Source: an uncultured Candidatus Melainabacteria bacterium (lineage in GTDB: Bacteria > Cyanobacteriota > Vampirovibrionia > Gastranaerophilales > Gastranaerophilaceae). From it: a stretch of DNA of 47,016 nt. The notes under the pieces are model-generated. The model had not been told where the DNA came from. It saw nothing but the letters and a program-made list of their open reading frames with translations, and searched no databases. Positions within the stretch are counted from its first letter, which is position 1; each line of letters opens with the position of its first letter. Positions 1-8,688 of this stretch are shown piece by piece. Where the stretch lies: positions 1 through 47,016 of the forward strand of contig CATJOM010000095.1 of the NCBI GenBank assembly GCA_949741915.1, in the 5' to 3' direction. The position numbers and the translations under genes were made by a program.

Positions 1-176
1 TAGTTGATAAAACCAAGCTGCATACTTCATGGATATTTATAAATTTAGTTTTTTATGATAAATAATTTAGCGTTAAATTATTGCAAACAAAACTGTAAAA
101 AATACACTTTGTGGTTGTCAAAAATTATTTTTTTAATGATTTATTTAATATGTACCAGTTAAAAAAAGGAAAAATT

Positions 177-755
177 ATGTTAAAAATTCCAACTATAAAT
201 ATAAAACCAACAAGATGCGTACGGCCTAGTTTCTTGAATGCAGCTAATACAGCTATAGCAAAAGCAAAAACCATCTGTGATAGTTTTGTGAAAACACCTG
301 AAAATGCAGCGCAAAAATTTAGTAATCAGTTTAGCCAAATATTAAATCCTGAGGATTTGCCAATGTATAAGTACAAGTGTGATTTCAAAGAATCGACCCT
401 TCCTTTTGCCAGAACACCGGAAGAGCGTGCCTATTTATTTAATTCGTCAAGTAGAGTGCAAAAAAAGACATTGGAATGTATTAACAAAATTAATGATTAT
501 TTGCAAGGGCGAAATAAAAATTTTGAACGAGGTGTACATACAATAAGAACATCTGAAATTCATTTTAAAAATGGGGTTGTAATTACAGTTGCTAAAGCAG
601 AAGATGCTAATCTTGCCAAAACAACGCCCATAAAAACCTTGGAGCTGAGGTTGAAAGACTCCAAAGAGAAATTAAAACTTCTTGCATATTCACATAAATG
701 CGATGAAGCAATTAGTAAAACATTTAAAATAGTAAATAATACAATGATTAAATAA
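177..755 (+). CDS. Hypothetical protein, 192 aa
   Basis: I do not recognise a family. The start is placed at ATG 177 because an AAAGGA ribosome binding site lies just upstream; an in-frame start further up at 111 has none. The product begins MLKIPTINIKP and is mixed polar/basic with no signal peptide or membrane segment. The middle (around residues 75-110) carries an FARTPEERAYLF stretch that looks like ordered protein. The gene stands alone, with a 336-base gap before panD. Function unknown. Confidence 0.7.
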   Translation: MLKIPTINIKPTRCVRPSFLNAANTAIAKAKTICDSFVKTPENAAQKFSNQFSQILNPEDLPMYKYKCDFKESTLPFARTPEERAYLFNSSSRVQKKTLECINKINDYLQGRNKNFERGVHTIRTSEIHFKNGVVITVAKAEDANLAKTTPIKTLELRLKDSKEKLKLLAYSHKCDEAISKTFKIVNNTMIK

Positions 756-1075
756 TACTAGCAGAAAGCTTTTTTGTAAGTGTTTGCAGCATTATAATGC
801 TCATACTTATATGTTTTTCTACATCTGATTGTAGCACCCTAATGAGTATTGGCATTATATTATAATTTATCGCAAGCACAAAGAACAAAGAAAAAACCGG
901 TTGAAACCGGTTAAATTTACCACATATTAGAGAGAGGAATTAGAGAGAAAACTTTTTAAATAACCTATGGGTTATTGTTTCTATATTTAGTTAATTCCCA
1001 ATTTTGTTTTACTTATAACGGAGTAAACAAAAAAATTAATTTTTCTTAACAATACAAAATTAAAGATTTTTTTGT
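756..1075. other. Intergenic gap before panD
   Basis: No gene is visible. At about 895-915 two ACCGGTT copies form a short hairpin (AACCGG, loop TTGAAA, CCGGTT). It is followed by AAATTT rather than a clear T tract, so a weak terminator or mRNA stem is possible but unproven. Confidence 0.3.
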
Positions 1076-1081
1076 TAAAAT
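1074..1081 (+). promoter_or_regulatory. Extended -10 of panD (near-leaderless)
   Basis: A TG-N-TAAAAT element ends at 1081, only 10 bases before the panD ATG at 1092. No good -35 is present at the right distance. Transcription would start about 4-5 bases before the ATG, leaving no room for a Shine-Dalgarno site. Confidence 0.4.
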
Positions 1082-1091
1082 AGTCTTTGTT

Positions 1092-1445
1092 ATGAATATG
1101 GAATTTTTATACGGGAAAATTCACAGGGCAACAGTTACCGATGCAAATTTAGAATACATAGGCTCTATTACCCTTGATAAGAATTTAATGGATGCATCAG
1201 GTATTTTGCCTAATCAAAAAGTTGAAATTTTAGATGTAAACAATGGTGAAAGGTTTTGTACATACGTCATTGAAGGAAAAAAAGACACTGGTATTGTATG
1301 TTTAAATGGTGCTGCTGCAAGAAAGGTGCAAAAGGGTGACAAGGTGATAATTGTAGCCTATGCTTCAATGACACTTGATGAATATAAAAATTTTCTACCA
1401 AAGATTGCCCATGTCGATGAAAACAATAGAATCATCCATGTTTAG
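1092..1445 (+). CDS. panD: Aspartate 1-decarboxylase
   Basis: It decarboxylates L-aspartate to beta-alanine for pantothenate and coenzyme A synthesis. At 117 aa it has the normal length. The self-processing site is visible as YIGSIT with Gly24-Ser25; in this family cleavage there turns Ser25 into the pyruvoyl cofactor. The AYASM segment near residue 90 and the N-terminal HRATVT segment are typical. There is no Shine-Dalgarno site, and a -10-like element sits 10 bases upstream, so the mRNA may be nearly leaderless. The 3' end overlaps the convergent gene at 1432-1827 by 14 bases. Confidence 0.95.
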   Translation: MNMEFLYGKIHRATVTDANLEYIGSITLDKNLMDASGILPNQKVEILDVNNGERFCTYVIEGKKDTGIVCLNGAAARKVQKGDKVIIVAYASMTLDEYKNFLPKIAHVDENNRIIHV

Positions 1446-1827
1446 GCTTTTTATGTATTGGTTTTCCATTTGCAACAGGAGGTCTTTTGAATGCAGGTTT
1501 TGGATGATATTTTTTGCGATAAATGGGCCTTAAGCTTGTATTAATTCTGAACCCTGGTCTGTAGTAACTTGCATATAATTCATTGGAGACGCTAAAGCTT
1601 ATATTTGGGGTAGAGTAGCTGAATGATACACCTGGTGTTGTATAAGAATAATGCTTTGAGTTTGTGTTGCAATATGTTGTGCAATTCGTGCCTTCACAGA
1701 CTGTTTGTGATGGTGTGCAAGGGTTTGGACATGGAGAATTACAATAAGCCGAGGCATTCAAATTGTTCCCAGCTAAAACGAGAATCGCGCCAAAAATTTC
1801 TAAAAACATTTTTAAATTCTTTTTCAT
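1432..1827 (-). CDS. Small secreted Cys-rich protein
   Basis: A 131-residue protein with a lysine start (MKKNLKMF), a hydrophobic segment ([12 protein letters not shown]) and a plausible signal-peptidase site near NASA-Y, so it is probably exported. The mature N-terminus is rich in Cys and Pro (CNSPCPNPC then CEGTNC). A Ser/Tyr-rich middle ([12 protein letters not shown]) and a basic Pro/Lys/His tail follow. No known family is recognised. It converges on panD with a 14-base overlap. A structural or cell-surface role is possible but not shown. Confidence 0.6.
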   Translation of the reverse strand: MKKNLKMFLEIFGAILVLAGNNLNASAYCNSPCPNPCTPSQTVCEGTNCTTYCNTNSKHYSYTTPGVSFSYSTPNISFSVSNELYASYYRPGFRINTSLRPIYRKKYHPKPAFKRPPVANGKPIHKKPKHG

Positions 1828-2157
1828 AAATCCTAAAGCCTCAAAAGTTTTACATAAATTAAAACGATTGTGCGGGCCAAAAGTTCATTTATGAAATAAA
1901 AATCAATTAATAAACTCAGATTTCAGTAAAACTCATATGGCTAATAAATATTTAATAAATTTTTATAAGAATTTAGATGATTATATACAATTTTAAACCA
2001 CTTTGTTAAATGTTTTTCTATTGGGTGTCATATGTGCAAAATAAATATCCCGACAGGCTCTTACAAATCAAAACTCTTACAAGAAAAAGTTAAGTAACTT
2101 TTTGTATAAAATTGCACATATTTGCAAAATTTTATTTTTGGCAAAAAAGCTATAGAT
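1828..2157. other. Intergenic gap downstream of ilvN
   Basis: No gene is visible. An 8-bp AT-rich hairpin at 2084-2103 (AAAAAGTT, loop AAGT, AACTTTTT) could act as a weak bidirectional terminator for the ilvBN operon. Confidence 0.3.
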
Positions 2158-2664
2158 TTAAGCATTCTTTATACTTACGAATTGATTGCCTTTTGACATA
2201 GCAATTTTTCCACTTCTTACAAATTCCTTAACGCCATATGGTTTGATTAATTCAACAAGTGCCTGAATTTGTTTTTCAGAGCCCACGGTCTGAATCGTGT
2301 AAGCCTTGTCTGTCACATCAATAATTTTAGACCCTGTTGCCTCAACAATTCTCAAGACGTCGCTTCTTTCCTCGTCTTTGCAGTTTAATTTTACTAGCGC
2401 CACTTCACACTCAAGTGCTTCACTAAGGCTTAAATCTCCTACTTTTATAACAGGAATAAGACGGTTTAGTTGTTTATTGATTTGTTCAATCGCATCAGAA
2501 TCCCCATCTGTTACAATTGTTATTCTAGAATACAGTCTGTCTACAGTTGGTGCAACAGTGAGGCTTTCAATGTTATAGCCCCTTCCTGAAAACAAGTCTA
2601 CAACACGCGATAGTACACCCGATTCATTTGTAACGAGTATTGAAATTGTATGAAAAACGCCCAT
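2158..2664 (-). CDS. ilvN: Acetolactate synthase small (regulatory) subunit
   Basis: Regulatory subunit of acetohydroxyacid synthase, the first common enzyme of branched-chain amino acid synthesis; the family binds valine through its ACT domain. The 168 aa length is normal for the long IlvN/IlvH type. The N-terminal ACT domain is clear (ISILVTNESGVLSRVVDLF, then RGYNIESLTV), followed by a C-terminal ALS_ss_C-like domain with the typical VVEATG-type strand (IVEATGSKIIDVTD). It starts 13 bases downstream of ilvB, so the two form one operon. Confidence 0.95.
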   Translation of the reverse strand: MGVFHTISILVTNESGVLSRVVDLFSGRGYNIESLTVAPTVDRLYSRITIVTDGDSDAIEQINKQLNRLIPVIKVGDLSLSEALECEVALVKLNCKDEERSDVLRIVEATGSKIIDVTDKAYTIQTVGSEKQIQALVELIKPYGVKEFVRSGKIAMSKGNQFVSIKNA

Positions 2665-2677
2665 TTATATAAATTCC

Positions 2678-4393
2678 TTATTTTGCTGCACAATCATTAG
2701 ATAATAAAACTTTTGTCAAAGGTTCGCCCGCAAGTACCCATGGATAAACCATCTCAAAGTTTTCAACTACAAAGTCAATAAATACAGGCTTTTTGGCCTC
2801 AATTGCCTTTAATATTGCAGGTTCAATCTCTTCTTCTTTTTCAACCCGGATGCCAACAGCGCCATATGCCTCAGCCACTTTAACAAAATCAGGCCCTGAA
2901 ATCTGGGTTTCGCTGTAATGTTTATTGAATAGTTTTTCCTGCCACTGGCGCACCATTCCAAGATAGCCGTTATCAATAATACAGTTAATCACATTAAAAC
3001 CGTAATCAACGCACGTGGCAAGCTCCTGAATATTCATCTGTATAGACCCATCGCCCGCTATGTTTAATACAAGTTGCTCGGGTTTGCCGGCACAGGCGCC
3101 TAATGCTGCAGGAAAGCCAAAACCCATGGTGCCAAGGCCGCCCGATGTTATTAATTTTCTGGGTTCATTAAACTGAAACAGCTGCGCCGTCCACATTTGG
3201 TGTTGACCAACCTCTGTACATACAATAGGATTATATTTTTTTGTTATTTCATAAAGTTTTTGAATAACTGTTATTGCACTTAATTTGTCAGATGCAAATG
3301 GCGGGATAGCGCGCTTTTGTTTCCATTCGTCTATCTGTGAAAACCATTTTTTCTTATCATCAAGATATATATTGAGGTCTTCCTTTTTGAAAAGCTCAAT
3401 CATGCCAAGAAGCACATTTTTAACATCTCCGACAATTGGAATATCTGCTTTAACATTTTTTGAAATTGAACAGGGGTCAATATCAACATGGATAACATGC
3501 GAATCCCTTGCAAAGCGCTTTAAGCATCCTGTAATTCTGTCATTAAACCTTGTGCCAAGTGCTAATATTACATCAGCATGAACGACTGCATAATTTGCCC
3601 AGTAGTTTCCGTGCATTCCAAGCATACCAAGACTTGAATCCAAAGAATCAGGATAGGTGCCTGTTCCCATAAGAGTGTGCGTTACAGGCGCCTGTACAAG
3701 CTCTGCTAGTTTTTGCACCTCGTTATGTGCGCCAGACATTAAAACGCCACCTCCAGAAATGATAACAGGTCTGTGTGCTTCTGCAAGCATTCTGACAGCC
3801 TTTGCCATCTGGAGTGGATGACCTTTGTAATTAGGATTGTATCCCGCGAGTTTAATTGTTTCAGGATACTCAAAAGTGCTCTTTGCAGTCTGAACATCCT
3901 TTGGTAAGTCAATTACAACGGGTCCAGGTTTTCCAGTTGTTGCTATATGAAAAGCCTCTTTTATAACCCTTGGGATATCTTTAATATCCTTGACGAGATA
4001 ATTATGTTTACAACAAGATCTTGTAATGCCAACGATATCAGCCTCCTGGAAAGCATCGTTACCGATTTGTGCTAAACCCACCTGTCCCGTTAGAACAACA
4101 ATAGGATAACCGTCATAATAAGCATTTGCAATACCTGTAATCGTGTTGCATGCCCCAGGGCCCGATGTTACAAGTGCAACACCGCATTTTCCTGTTGCTC
4201 TGGCATATCCTTCTGCAGCGTGCACTGCAGCTTGTTCGTGCCTTACAAGGTAGTGTTTTATTTCATTTTGATTATACAAGGCATCATAAATTTTTATGAC
4301 TTGGCCGCCTGGATAACCGAAAATCTCCTTCACACCTTCTTTTACAAGGGATTTTAATATGATTTCAGCACCTGAATATAATTCTTTTGTCAT
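2678..4393 (-). CDS. ilvB: Acetolactate synthase large (catalytic) subunit
   Basis: A ThDP-dependent enzyme that condenses pyruvate to acetolactate, or pyruvate with 2-oxobutyrate. The 571 aa length is normal. The N-terminal PYR domain shows FGYPGG and RHEQAAVHAAEGYAR, in which Glu53 is the cofactor-activating glutamate. The middle domain follows, and the C-terminal PP domain carries the ThDP/Mg motif beginning GDGS (NIAGDGSIQMN) and ending CIIDN. It is the first gene of ilvB-ilvN and is divergent from the SulP gene, so promoters for both lie in the 53-base gap. Confidence 0.96.
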   Translation of the reverse strand: MTKELYSGAEIILKSLVKEGVKEIFGYPGGQVIKIYDALYNQNEIKHYLVRHEQAAVHAAEGYARATGKCGVALVTSGPGACNTITGIANAYYDGYPIVVLTGQVGLAQIGNDAFQEADIVGITRSCCKHNYLVKDIKDIPRVIKEAFHIATTGKPGPVVIDLPKDVQTAKSTFEYPETIKLAGYNPNYKGHPLQMAKAVRMLAEAHRPVIISGGGVLMSGAHNEVQKLAELVQAPVTHTLMGTGTYPDSLDSSLGMLGMHGNYWANYAVVHADVILALGTRFNDRITGCLKRFARDSHVIHVDIDPCSISKNVKADIPIVGDVKNVLLGMIELFKKEDLNIYLDDKKKWFSQIDEWKQKRAIPPFASDKLSAITVIQKLYEITKKYNPIVCTEVGQHQMWTAQLFQFNEPRKLITSGGLGTMGFGFPAALGACAGKPEQLVLNIAGDGSIQMNIQELATCVDYGFNVINCIIDNGYLGMVRQWQEKLFNKHYSETQISGPDFVKVAEAYGAVGIRVEKEEEIEPAILKAIEAKKPVFIDFVVENFEMVYPWVLAGEPLTKVLLSNDCAAK

Positions 4394-4426
4394 ACTTCTT
4401 TATCTCGCTCCAAAAAAATAAATTTT

Positions 4427-4435
4427 TGCTATAAT
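4427..4435 (+). promoter_or_regulatory. Extended -10 promoter of the SulP gene
   Basis: TTGCTATAAT contains an extended -10 (TGCTATAAT), with TATAAT at 4430-4435. The ATG is at 4447. The predicted start near 4442 leaves a leader of about 5 bases and no ribosome binding site. Confidence 0.5.
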
Positions 4436-4446
4436 CAAATTATACT

Positions 4447-6036
4447 ATGAATATGAGAAATGTGTCAGGAGATTTAATAGGCGGTTTTATCGGGGCTACA
4501 ATTGCTCTCGGGCAAGCGCTTGCCTTTGGTACCATGACAGGTGCTGGTGCACTTGCAGGTTTGTATGGTGCCATGTTTTTGTGTCTTTTTTCAGGGTTAT
4601 TTGGTGTCAATGTACCTATAATTTCAGGACCTACCGGCCCGACAGCTATTGTTATAGCCTCTGTTTATGCAACAGTAGGGGGGAACATTAATGCTTTGTG
4701 GGCAGTGTTATTCCTGGCAAGCGTGTTCCAGATAATTTTATCGTTTACAAAAATTCCAAATTTGGTTAAATATGTTCCGTATCCGGTAATTTCAGGCTTT
4801 ATGAATGGTGTCGGTATAATTCTTATAATTCTTCAAATTCCTCCCCTGCTTGGCACAACGGGGTTTGCAACCCCTGTATTAACTTTTCAAAATTTATCAA
4901 AGGTTTTGTCAAACATAAATACCGATGCCTTTGTTATTGGGCTTCTAAGCCTTGGAATATTAATTTATACACCCAAGAAGATAACTAAATATATTCCTGC
5001 AGAAATTTTTGCACTAATATTTGGGACCATATTTTCGTTTTTCTATAGGATGAATGTCCCAACTATAACTGGCATGACAGGCGAGCTTCCTTCTATCGTG
5101 ACAGCAGATTTTTCAAATATAGTGCAGATTTCATCTCTGGCAATAATGATTGCAATTATTTGTTCCACTGAAAGCCTGATGACAGGCCTTGTTGTATCTT
5201 CATTAACCAAAAAGAAAATAAATAATCAAACCATGATATTTTCACAGGGTATAGGAAACTCAATAGCTGCATTATTTGGCGGGATTTCGGGTGCTGCGGC
5301 TACAATGCGCTCTGTGGCAGCCATAAAGACTGGCGCAACAACGAAAATTTCGCCGATTTTTTCAGGCGTTTTAATATTATTTATAATTTTGTACGGGGCA
5401 AGTTTGGTAAATCTTGTGCCAATGGCCGTACTTGCTGCTATTCTTATAAAAATAGGATATGGTATTATTGACACTAAATTCCTGAAAGTGATTCGCTATG
5501 CACCTAAAGAGGATTTAGTAGTAATGTCTTTGGTGCTGTTCTTAACTATTTTTCATGACATTATTTTTGCAGTCGGTGTCGGCATAACCCTTTCTGCGGC
5601 GCTTTTTGCAAAGCAGTTGGCAGATAAAACAACGCTCAATATTAAGGAAGTTGATAATTCGGATATAGCAAAGCTTGAAAAGCAAGTTCATGATGAAAGT
5701 CATTATAAAATAAGGGTTGTGCATATTCAGGGCGAATTTTTCTTTGGCTCTGCTACGCAAATTATCTCCCAGTTTGAAGAATTGTTGGGCACAAAACATA
5801 TCATAATTTGCTATGATTCAGACAGAAAACTTGATATAAGCGCCGTCTTTGCGCTTGAGGATATTCTAACTCGGCTAAAATCGCAAAATATTAAGGTTTT
5901 TCTTGTTTTGAAAAACGAAGAAATATTAAGGCAAATAAATGAACTTCACATAAAAAGACAATTAACTGACGATGAAATTTTCTATGAAGAAATTGATGCA
6001 ATAGAAAAGGCCAAAGAAGAACATAAAAATTCATAA
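4447..6036 (+). CDS. SulP family anion transporter with STAS domain
   Basis: Inner-membrane SLC26/SulP-type anion transporter. The 529 residues comprise about ten or more hydrophobic segments (residues 5-390) and a C-terminal cytoplasmic STAS domain (about 420-515, from YKIRVVHIQGEFFFGSATQ onward). Landmarks include SGPTGPTAIV near residue 60 and GGISGAAATMRSVAAIK near 278-294, matching the conserved SulP core. The substrate (sulfate, bicarbonate or other) cannot be read from the sequence. The gene stands alone, ends in a strong terminator, and is probably expressed from a leaderless or near-leaderless mRNA. Confidence 0.9.
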   Translation: MNMRNVSGDLIGGFIGATIALGQALAFGTMTGAGALAGLYGAMFLCLFSGLFGVNVPIISGPTGPTAIVIASVYATVGGNINALWAVLFLASVFQIILSFTKIPNLVKYVPYPVISGFMNGVGIILIILQIPPLLGTTGFATPVLTFQNLSKVLSNINTDAFVIGLLSLGILIYTPKKITKYIPAEIFALIFGTIFSFFYRMNVPTITGMTGELPSIVTADFSNIVQISSLAIMIAIICSTESLMTGLVVSSLTKKKINNQTMIFSQGIGNSIAALFGGISGAAATMRSVAAIKTGATTKISPIFSGVLILFIILYGASLVNLVPMAVLAAILIKIGYGIIDTKFLKVIRYAPKEDLVVMSLVLFLTIFHDIIFAVGVGITLSAALFAKQLADKTTLNIKEVDNSDIAKLEKQVHDESHYKIRVVHIQGEFFFGSATQIISQFEELLGTKHIIICYDSDRKLDISAVFALEDILTRLKSQNIKVFLVLKNEEILRQINELHIKRQLTDDEIFYEEIDAIEKAKEEHKNS

Positions 6037-6057
6037 TTTTCATGTACGATTTTACAT

Positions 6058-6114
6058 AAAAAAGAGCGTTTCAAATAAGTTTCCTGCAAAGTGAAACTTA
6101 TCCCGCTCTTTTTT
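6058..6114 (+). terminator. Rho-independent terminator after the SulP gene
   Basis: A long stem pairs AAAAAAGAGCG (6058-6068) with CGCTCTTTTTT (6104-6114). A second inner stem pairs ATAAGTTTC with GAAACTTAT. The A/T ends make it usable in both directions. Confidence 0.8.
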
Positions 6115-6379
6115 ATACATAGGGACTGAAATGAAAACATTTAATGAACAAGTGTAAAATTGTACATAATTACCTTTTTTATTATACACATTTAAGAATC
6201 AAGTGCGGTAGTTATAAATCGAATTCATTTTGAAGTAGATTAGTACTCCTTAACTAATTGCTAGTGCCTTTTGGGGTAATTTAAAAATACGCGTTTTTGT
6301 TTCATCTTAGGTGTTGGACAATGGAGGCCTTTGTTTTTATTGGGCTTTCAATATGCCATACTCTAGGAAGGGAAAAATT

Positions 6380-6793
6380 ATGACACAAAAACTTGAAATT
6401 TTTAGGTGCAATATTTGTAAAAATATTGTAGAGGTAATTCTTGAAGGCGAAGGAACACTTGTATGCTGTGGTGAAGAAATGGAATTATTAAAACCTGGCA
6501 CTACTGATGGAACACAGGAAAAACATGTTCCTGTAATTGACTATGACTGTGACGAAGGTGGTGTAAAAATAAGGGTTGGTGAATTACCTCATCCTATGGA
6601 AAGCGAACACTATATACAATTCGTTGAAGCCATTGGAAACGAAGGTAAAACAATTCACAGAGAATATTTGCATCCTGGCGAGAAGCCTGAAATTTGTGTA
6701 AATTGCAGAAGTGATTTAGCAAAAAGAAGAGGTCTGAAGGCCAGGGAATATTGCAATATACATGGACTGTATAAAAGCGCAGACGAAAATTAG
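6380..6793 (+). CDS. dfx: Desulfoferrodoxin (superoxide reductase)
   Basis: Reduces superoxide to peroxide without releasing oxygen, a defence typical of anaerobes. The start is ATG 6380, preceded by AAGGGA; an in-frame upstream extension lacks a ribosome site. The 137 aa contain an N-terminal desulforedoxin Fe(Cys)4 domain (Cys10, Cys13, Cys29, Cys30). The superoxide reductase centre follows, with Glu47 and His49 in EKHVP, His71, His77, Cys125 and His128 in EYCNIHGLY. All expected ligands are present. The ferritin gene follows after 15 bases, so peroxide defence and iron storage are probably co-expressed. Confidence 0.95.
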   Translation: MTQKLEIFRCNICKNIVEVILEGEGTLVCCGEEMELLKPGTTDGTQEKHVPVIDYDCDEGGVKIRVGELPHPMESEHYIQFVEAIGNEGKTIHREYLHPGEKPEICVNCRSDLAKRRGLKAREYCNIHGLYKSADEN

Positions 6794-6808
6794 AATGGAG
6801 ACTAAAAA

Positions 6809-7312
6809 ATGAAGATGGATAATACTCTGCTAGAAAATATTAATAAGCAGATAAACAGAGAGTTTTACGCAGCATACCTTTATTTTGCGATGGCAACATA
6901 TTTTGCTGAAATCAATATGGAGGGTTTTGCAAAATTAACAAAAAACCATGCCAAGGAAGAACTAGAGCATGCTAAAAAATTCTATGATTACCTGATATTA
7001 AGGAATGAGAAGGTGTCTCTTTTTGAAATAGAGGCGCCTGATACAAATTGGAATAATCCTATCGATGCTATAAATGCAGCGCTTGATCATGAGAAATTTG
7101 TATCTGACCACATAAACAGGCTTTATAAGGAATCAAAAGAAAAAGGCGATTATGCGCTTGAGGTTTTTATGGGCTGGTTTGTGAATGAGCAGGTTGAAGA
7201 AGAGCATCTTTTCCAGTCAATGCTTGATAAAATGAGCTATATCAAAGATTGCAGCTGCGAAATTGTCAACATTGACAGAGAACTAAAGGTTGAAAACGAA
7301 TATGTAGAATAA
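6809..7312 (+). CDS. Non-haem ferritin
   Basis: Iron-storage ferritin of the bacterial FtnA type. The 167 aa form a four-helix bundle. Ferroxidase ligands are visible: Glu18 (NREFYAAYLY), Glu51 and His54 in EELEHAKKF, and the later EQVEEEHLFQ helix. It oxidises and stores Fe(II) in the cytoplasm and limits Fenton chemistry. It is the second gene of the dfx operon, has a GGAG site upstream, and is followed directly by a terminator. The acidic, Cys-containing tail (DCSCEIVNI) is slightly unusual. Confidence 0.93.
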   Translation: MKMDNTLLENINKQINREFYAAYLYFAMATYFAEINMEGFAKLTKNHAKEELEHAKKFYDYLILRNEKVSLFEIEAPDTNWNNPIDAINAALDHEKFVSDHINRLYKESKEKGDYALEVFMGWFVNEQVEEEHLFQSMLDKMSYIKDCSCEIVNIDRELKVENEYVE

Positions 7313-7317
7313 TTACC

Positions 7318-7342
7318 AAAGCCCCTTCATTAGGGGCTTTTT
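7318..7342 (+). terminator. Terminator of the dfx-ferritin operon
   Basis: Perfect stem AAAGCCCC / GGGGCTTT with a 7-base loop, followed by TT. Confidence 0.85.
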
Positions 7343-7403
7343 AGTACTCATTATTACATTAGATTGTATTATAAAATCAAAGCTTTGACAAACAAAGACG
7401 GTG

Positions 7404-7730
7404 CTACAAAAATTTTCTTAAAATTTCATATAAAATTGCAACTTTATCCTCATCATCTTTTATGAATTCTATTTTGTCATAGATGCCTTTTAGGTTTTGT
7501 TCCTTATTATTTGTGTTATCAAAATTAAACAGTTCACGCACCTCAATACCGAGCACTTTGGCTATCTTGTCAAAATTTTCAGACTTTGTAAGGTGTGAGC
7601 CCGTTTCTATATTTGATATTGTTTTTGTACTAAGTCCAAGTTCTTCTGCAAGAATTTCCTGTGAAATTCCTTTTATTTTTCTTAATTTTGCAATGCGTTT
7701 TCCAAATGATATCTTGAATTCTTCACTCAT
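7404..7730 (-). CDS. XRE-family transcriptional regulator
   Basis: A 108-residue Cro/C1-type helix-turn-helix DNA-binding protein. The HTH spans about residues 10-65 (FGKRIAKLRKIKGISQEIL, then GLSTKTISNIETG). A short charged tail with a C-terminal helix may mediate dimerisation. It has the same plan as the regulator at 27106-27435 (HTH, then ELFNF/DLFNF, then a short tail), so the two are probably paralogous types. It stands alone. A near-palindromic CGT-TTAATTAA-GACG at 7763-7777 upstream could be its operator. The target is unknown. Confidence 0.85.
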   Translation of the reverse strand: MSEEFKISFGKRIAKLRKIKGISQEILAEELGLSTKTISNIETGSHLTKSENFDKIAKVLGIEVRELFNFDNTNNKEQNLKGIYDKIEFIKDDEDKVAILYEILRKFL

Positions 7731-7798
7731 TTTAGTAAATTATCCCTATCAAAATATCCTAACGTTTAATTAAGACGAAATTAAGGAAATAAAGTTAC

Positions 7799-7826
7799 TT
7801 GACACTAGAAATATTTTTGCTATAAT
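7799..7826 (+). promoter_or_regulatory. Consensus sigma-70 promoter
   Basis: TTGACA (7799-7804), a 16-base spacer and TATAAT (7821-7826), with an extended TGC before the -10. No protein-coding gene lies downstream on this strand. Confidence 0.7.
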
Positions 7827-7832
7827 AAAAAT

Positions 7833-7962
7833 ATAGAGGGGTTGAAAAAACAGTTTTCACCCCTTTTTGACCTTAAGGCGACATGTATTTTTATACATGT
7901 CGTTCTCTTATAACCAGACATTATAAGACAAGATTGCCCTGCAACTTATGCGGGATTTTTTT
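7833..7962 (+). ncRNA. Candidate small non-coding RNA
   Basis: A consensus promoter at 7799-7826 drives about 130 bases with no coding gene but three hairpins. The first is GGGGTTGAAAA / TTTTCACCCC near 7837-7864, followed by TTTTT. The second is a perfect 10-bp stem CGACATGTAT / ATACATGTCG (7879-7888, 7893-7902). The third is CCTGCA / TGCGGG (7938-7943, 7949-7954), followed by ATTTTTTT, a good terminator. I could not match it to 6S, SRP or tmRNA. The first hairpin could itself terminate, giving a shorter transcript. It converges with higA. Confidence 0.5.
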
Positions 7963-7990
7963 AAACTATTACATTAAAATATCTTACCAA

Positions 7991-8275
7991 TTACAGCGCT
8001 ATAACCTCAACATCATCAAGGTTTACACGCTGCCTAGCCTGCCAAAGATCATACTGCGTCTGCATATCAAGCCAAAGTTTTGGCGTTGTCTTAAAGGCTT
8101 TTGCAAGTTTGAGAGCCATTTCAGCCGTAACCCCGTTTTTGCCGTTTACAAGCTCTGACGCTGTTGTTCTTGAAACACCAAGTTTTAAAGCCAAGGCTGT
8201 GACCGATATTTTGTATTCATTTAGATATAATTCTTTTAAAACCTTTCCGGGGTGCGGCGGATTATACATTTCCAT
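7991..8275 (-). CDS. higA: HigA-type antitoxin
   Basis: A 94-residue XRE-type antitoxin of the HigBA family. The opening HPGKVLKELYL and the later TTPKLWLDMQTQYDLWQA are characteristic of HigA/VapI proteins, and the HTH lies between (ALKLGVSRTTASELVNGK). Such antitoxins bind the toxin and repress their own operon. An AAAGGA site precedes the ATG. It starts 12 bases after the toxin reading frame, in the usual higB-higA order. Because the toxin gene is frameshifted, this copy now probably acts as an orphan antitoxin or regulator. Confidence 0.9.
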   Translation of the reverse strand: MEMYNPPHPGKVLKELYLNEYKISVTALALKLGVSRTTASELVNGKNGVTAEMALKLAKAFKTTPKLWLDMQTQYDLWQARQRVNLDDVEVIAL

Positions 8276-8287
8276 ATTTTTCCTTTC

Positions 8288-8574
8288 TTAATGATAGTCT
8301 TGATAATCTAGAATGTAAACGTCCAGGGTGTTTTTATCAATTTCAAAAGTTAAACGCCAATTGGCCTGCACGGTAACTGAATATAGATTTTTCATATTTC
8401 CCTGCAGCTTGTGAAATCTGAGAGCAGGAGAAGCTAAATCATCCATAGAGCCTATATATTACAAAGCAAAAATAGTAATGCACTTAGCTTATTTGCATGC
8501 TTTGCCTGTATTCCTTTGGTGGAGCCTGTTTTGAAAAATTCTTCTAAGCCTTTGTGCTTAAATGACTTTATCAT
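8288..8574 (-). pseudogene. higB: HigB-type toxin, frameshifted
   Basis: HigB is a RelE-fold mRNA-cleaving toxin. The first frame starts MIKSFKHKGLEEFFKTGS and runs 40 codons to a TAG at 8452-8454. The rest of the family sequence continues in another frame (DDLASPALRFHKLQGNM, then YSVTVQANWRLTFEID) to the stop at 8288. The whole stretch is 287 bases, one short of a 95-residue gene, so a single-base loss near 8450-8465 explains it. The truncated product lacks the catalytic half. The antitoxin gene higA remains intact downstream. Confidence 0.85.
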
Positions 8575-8688
8575 ACCTATATTATAAATTGTAAACCATT
8601 GGTTGTCAATATGAAGATCTTTTTAAATCTTGTATTTATTACAACCTGCAGTTTTGCACCAAATTAATACTCAATTATATTGTTAAAA

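Noticed and set aside
1623-1829. 68-codon frame on the + strand
   Set aside because: Antisense to the better supported small secreted protein at 1432-1827.
6055-6115. Riboswitch after the SulP gene
   Set aside because: The long stem with A/T ends is explained as a terminator; no conserved aptamer is recognisable.
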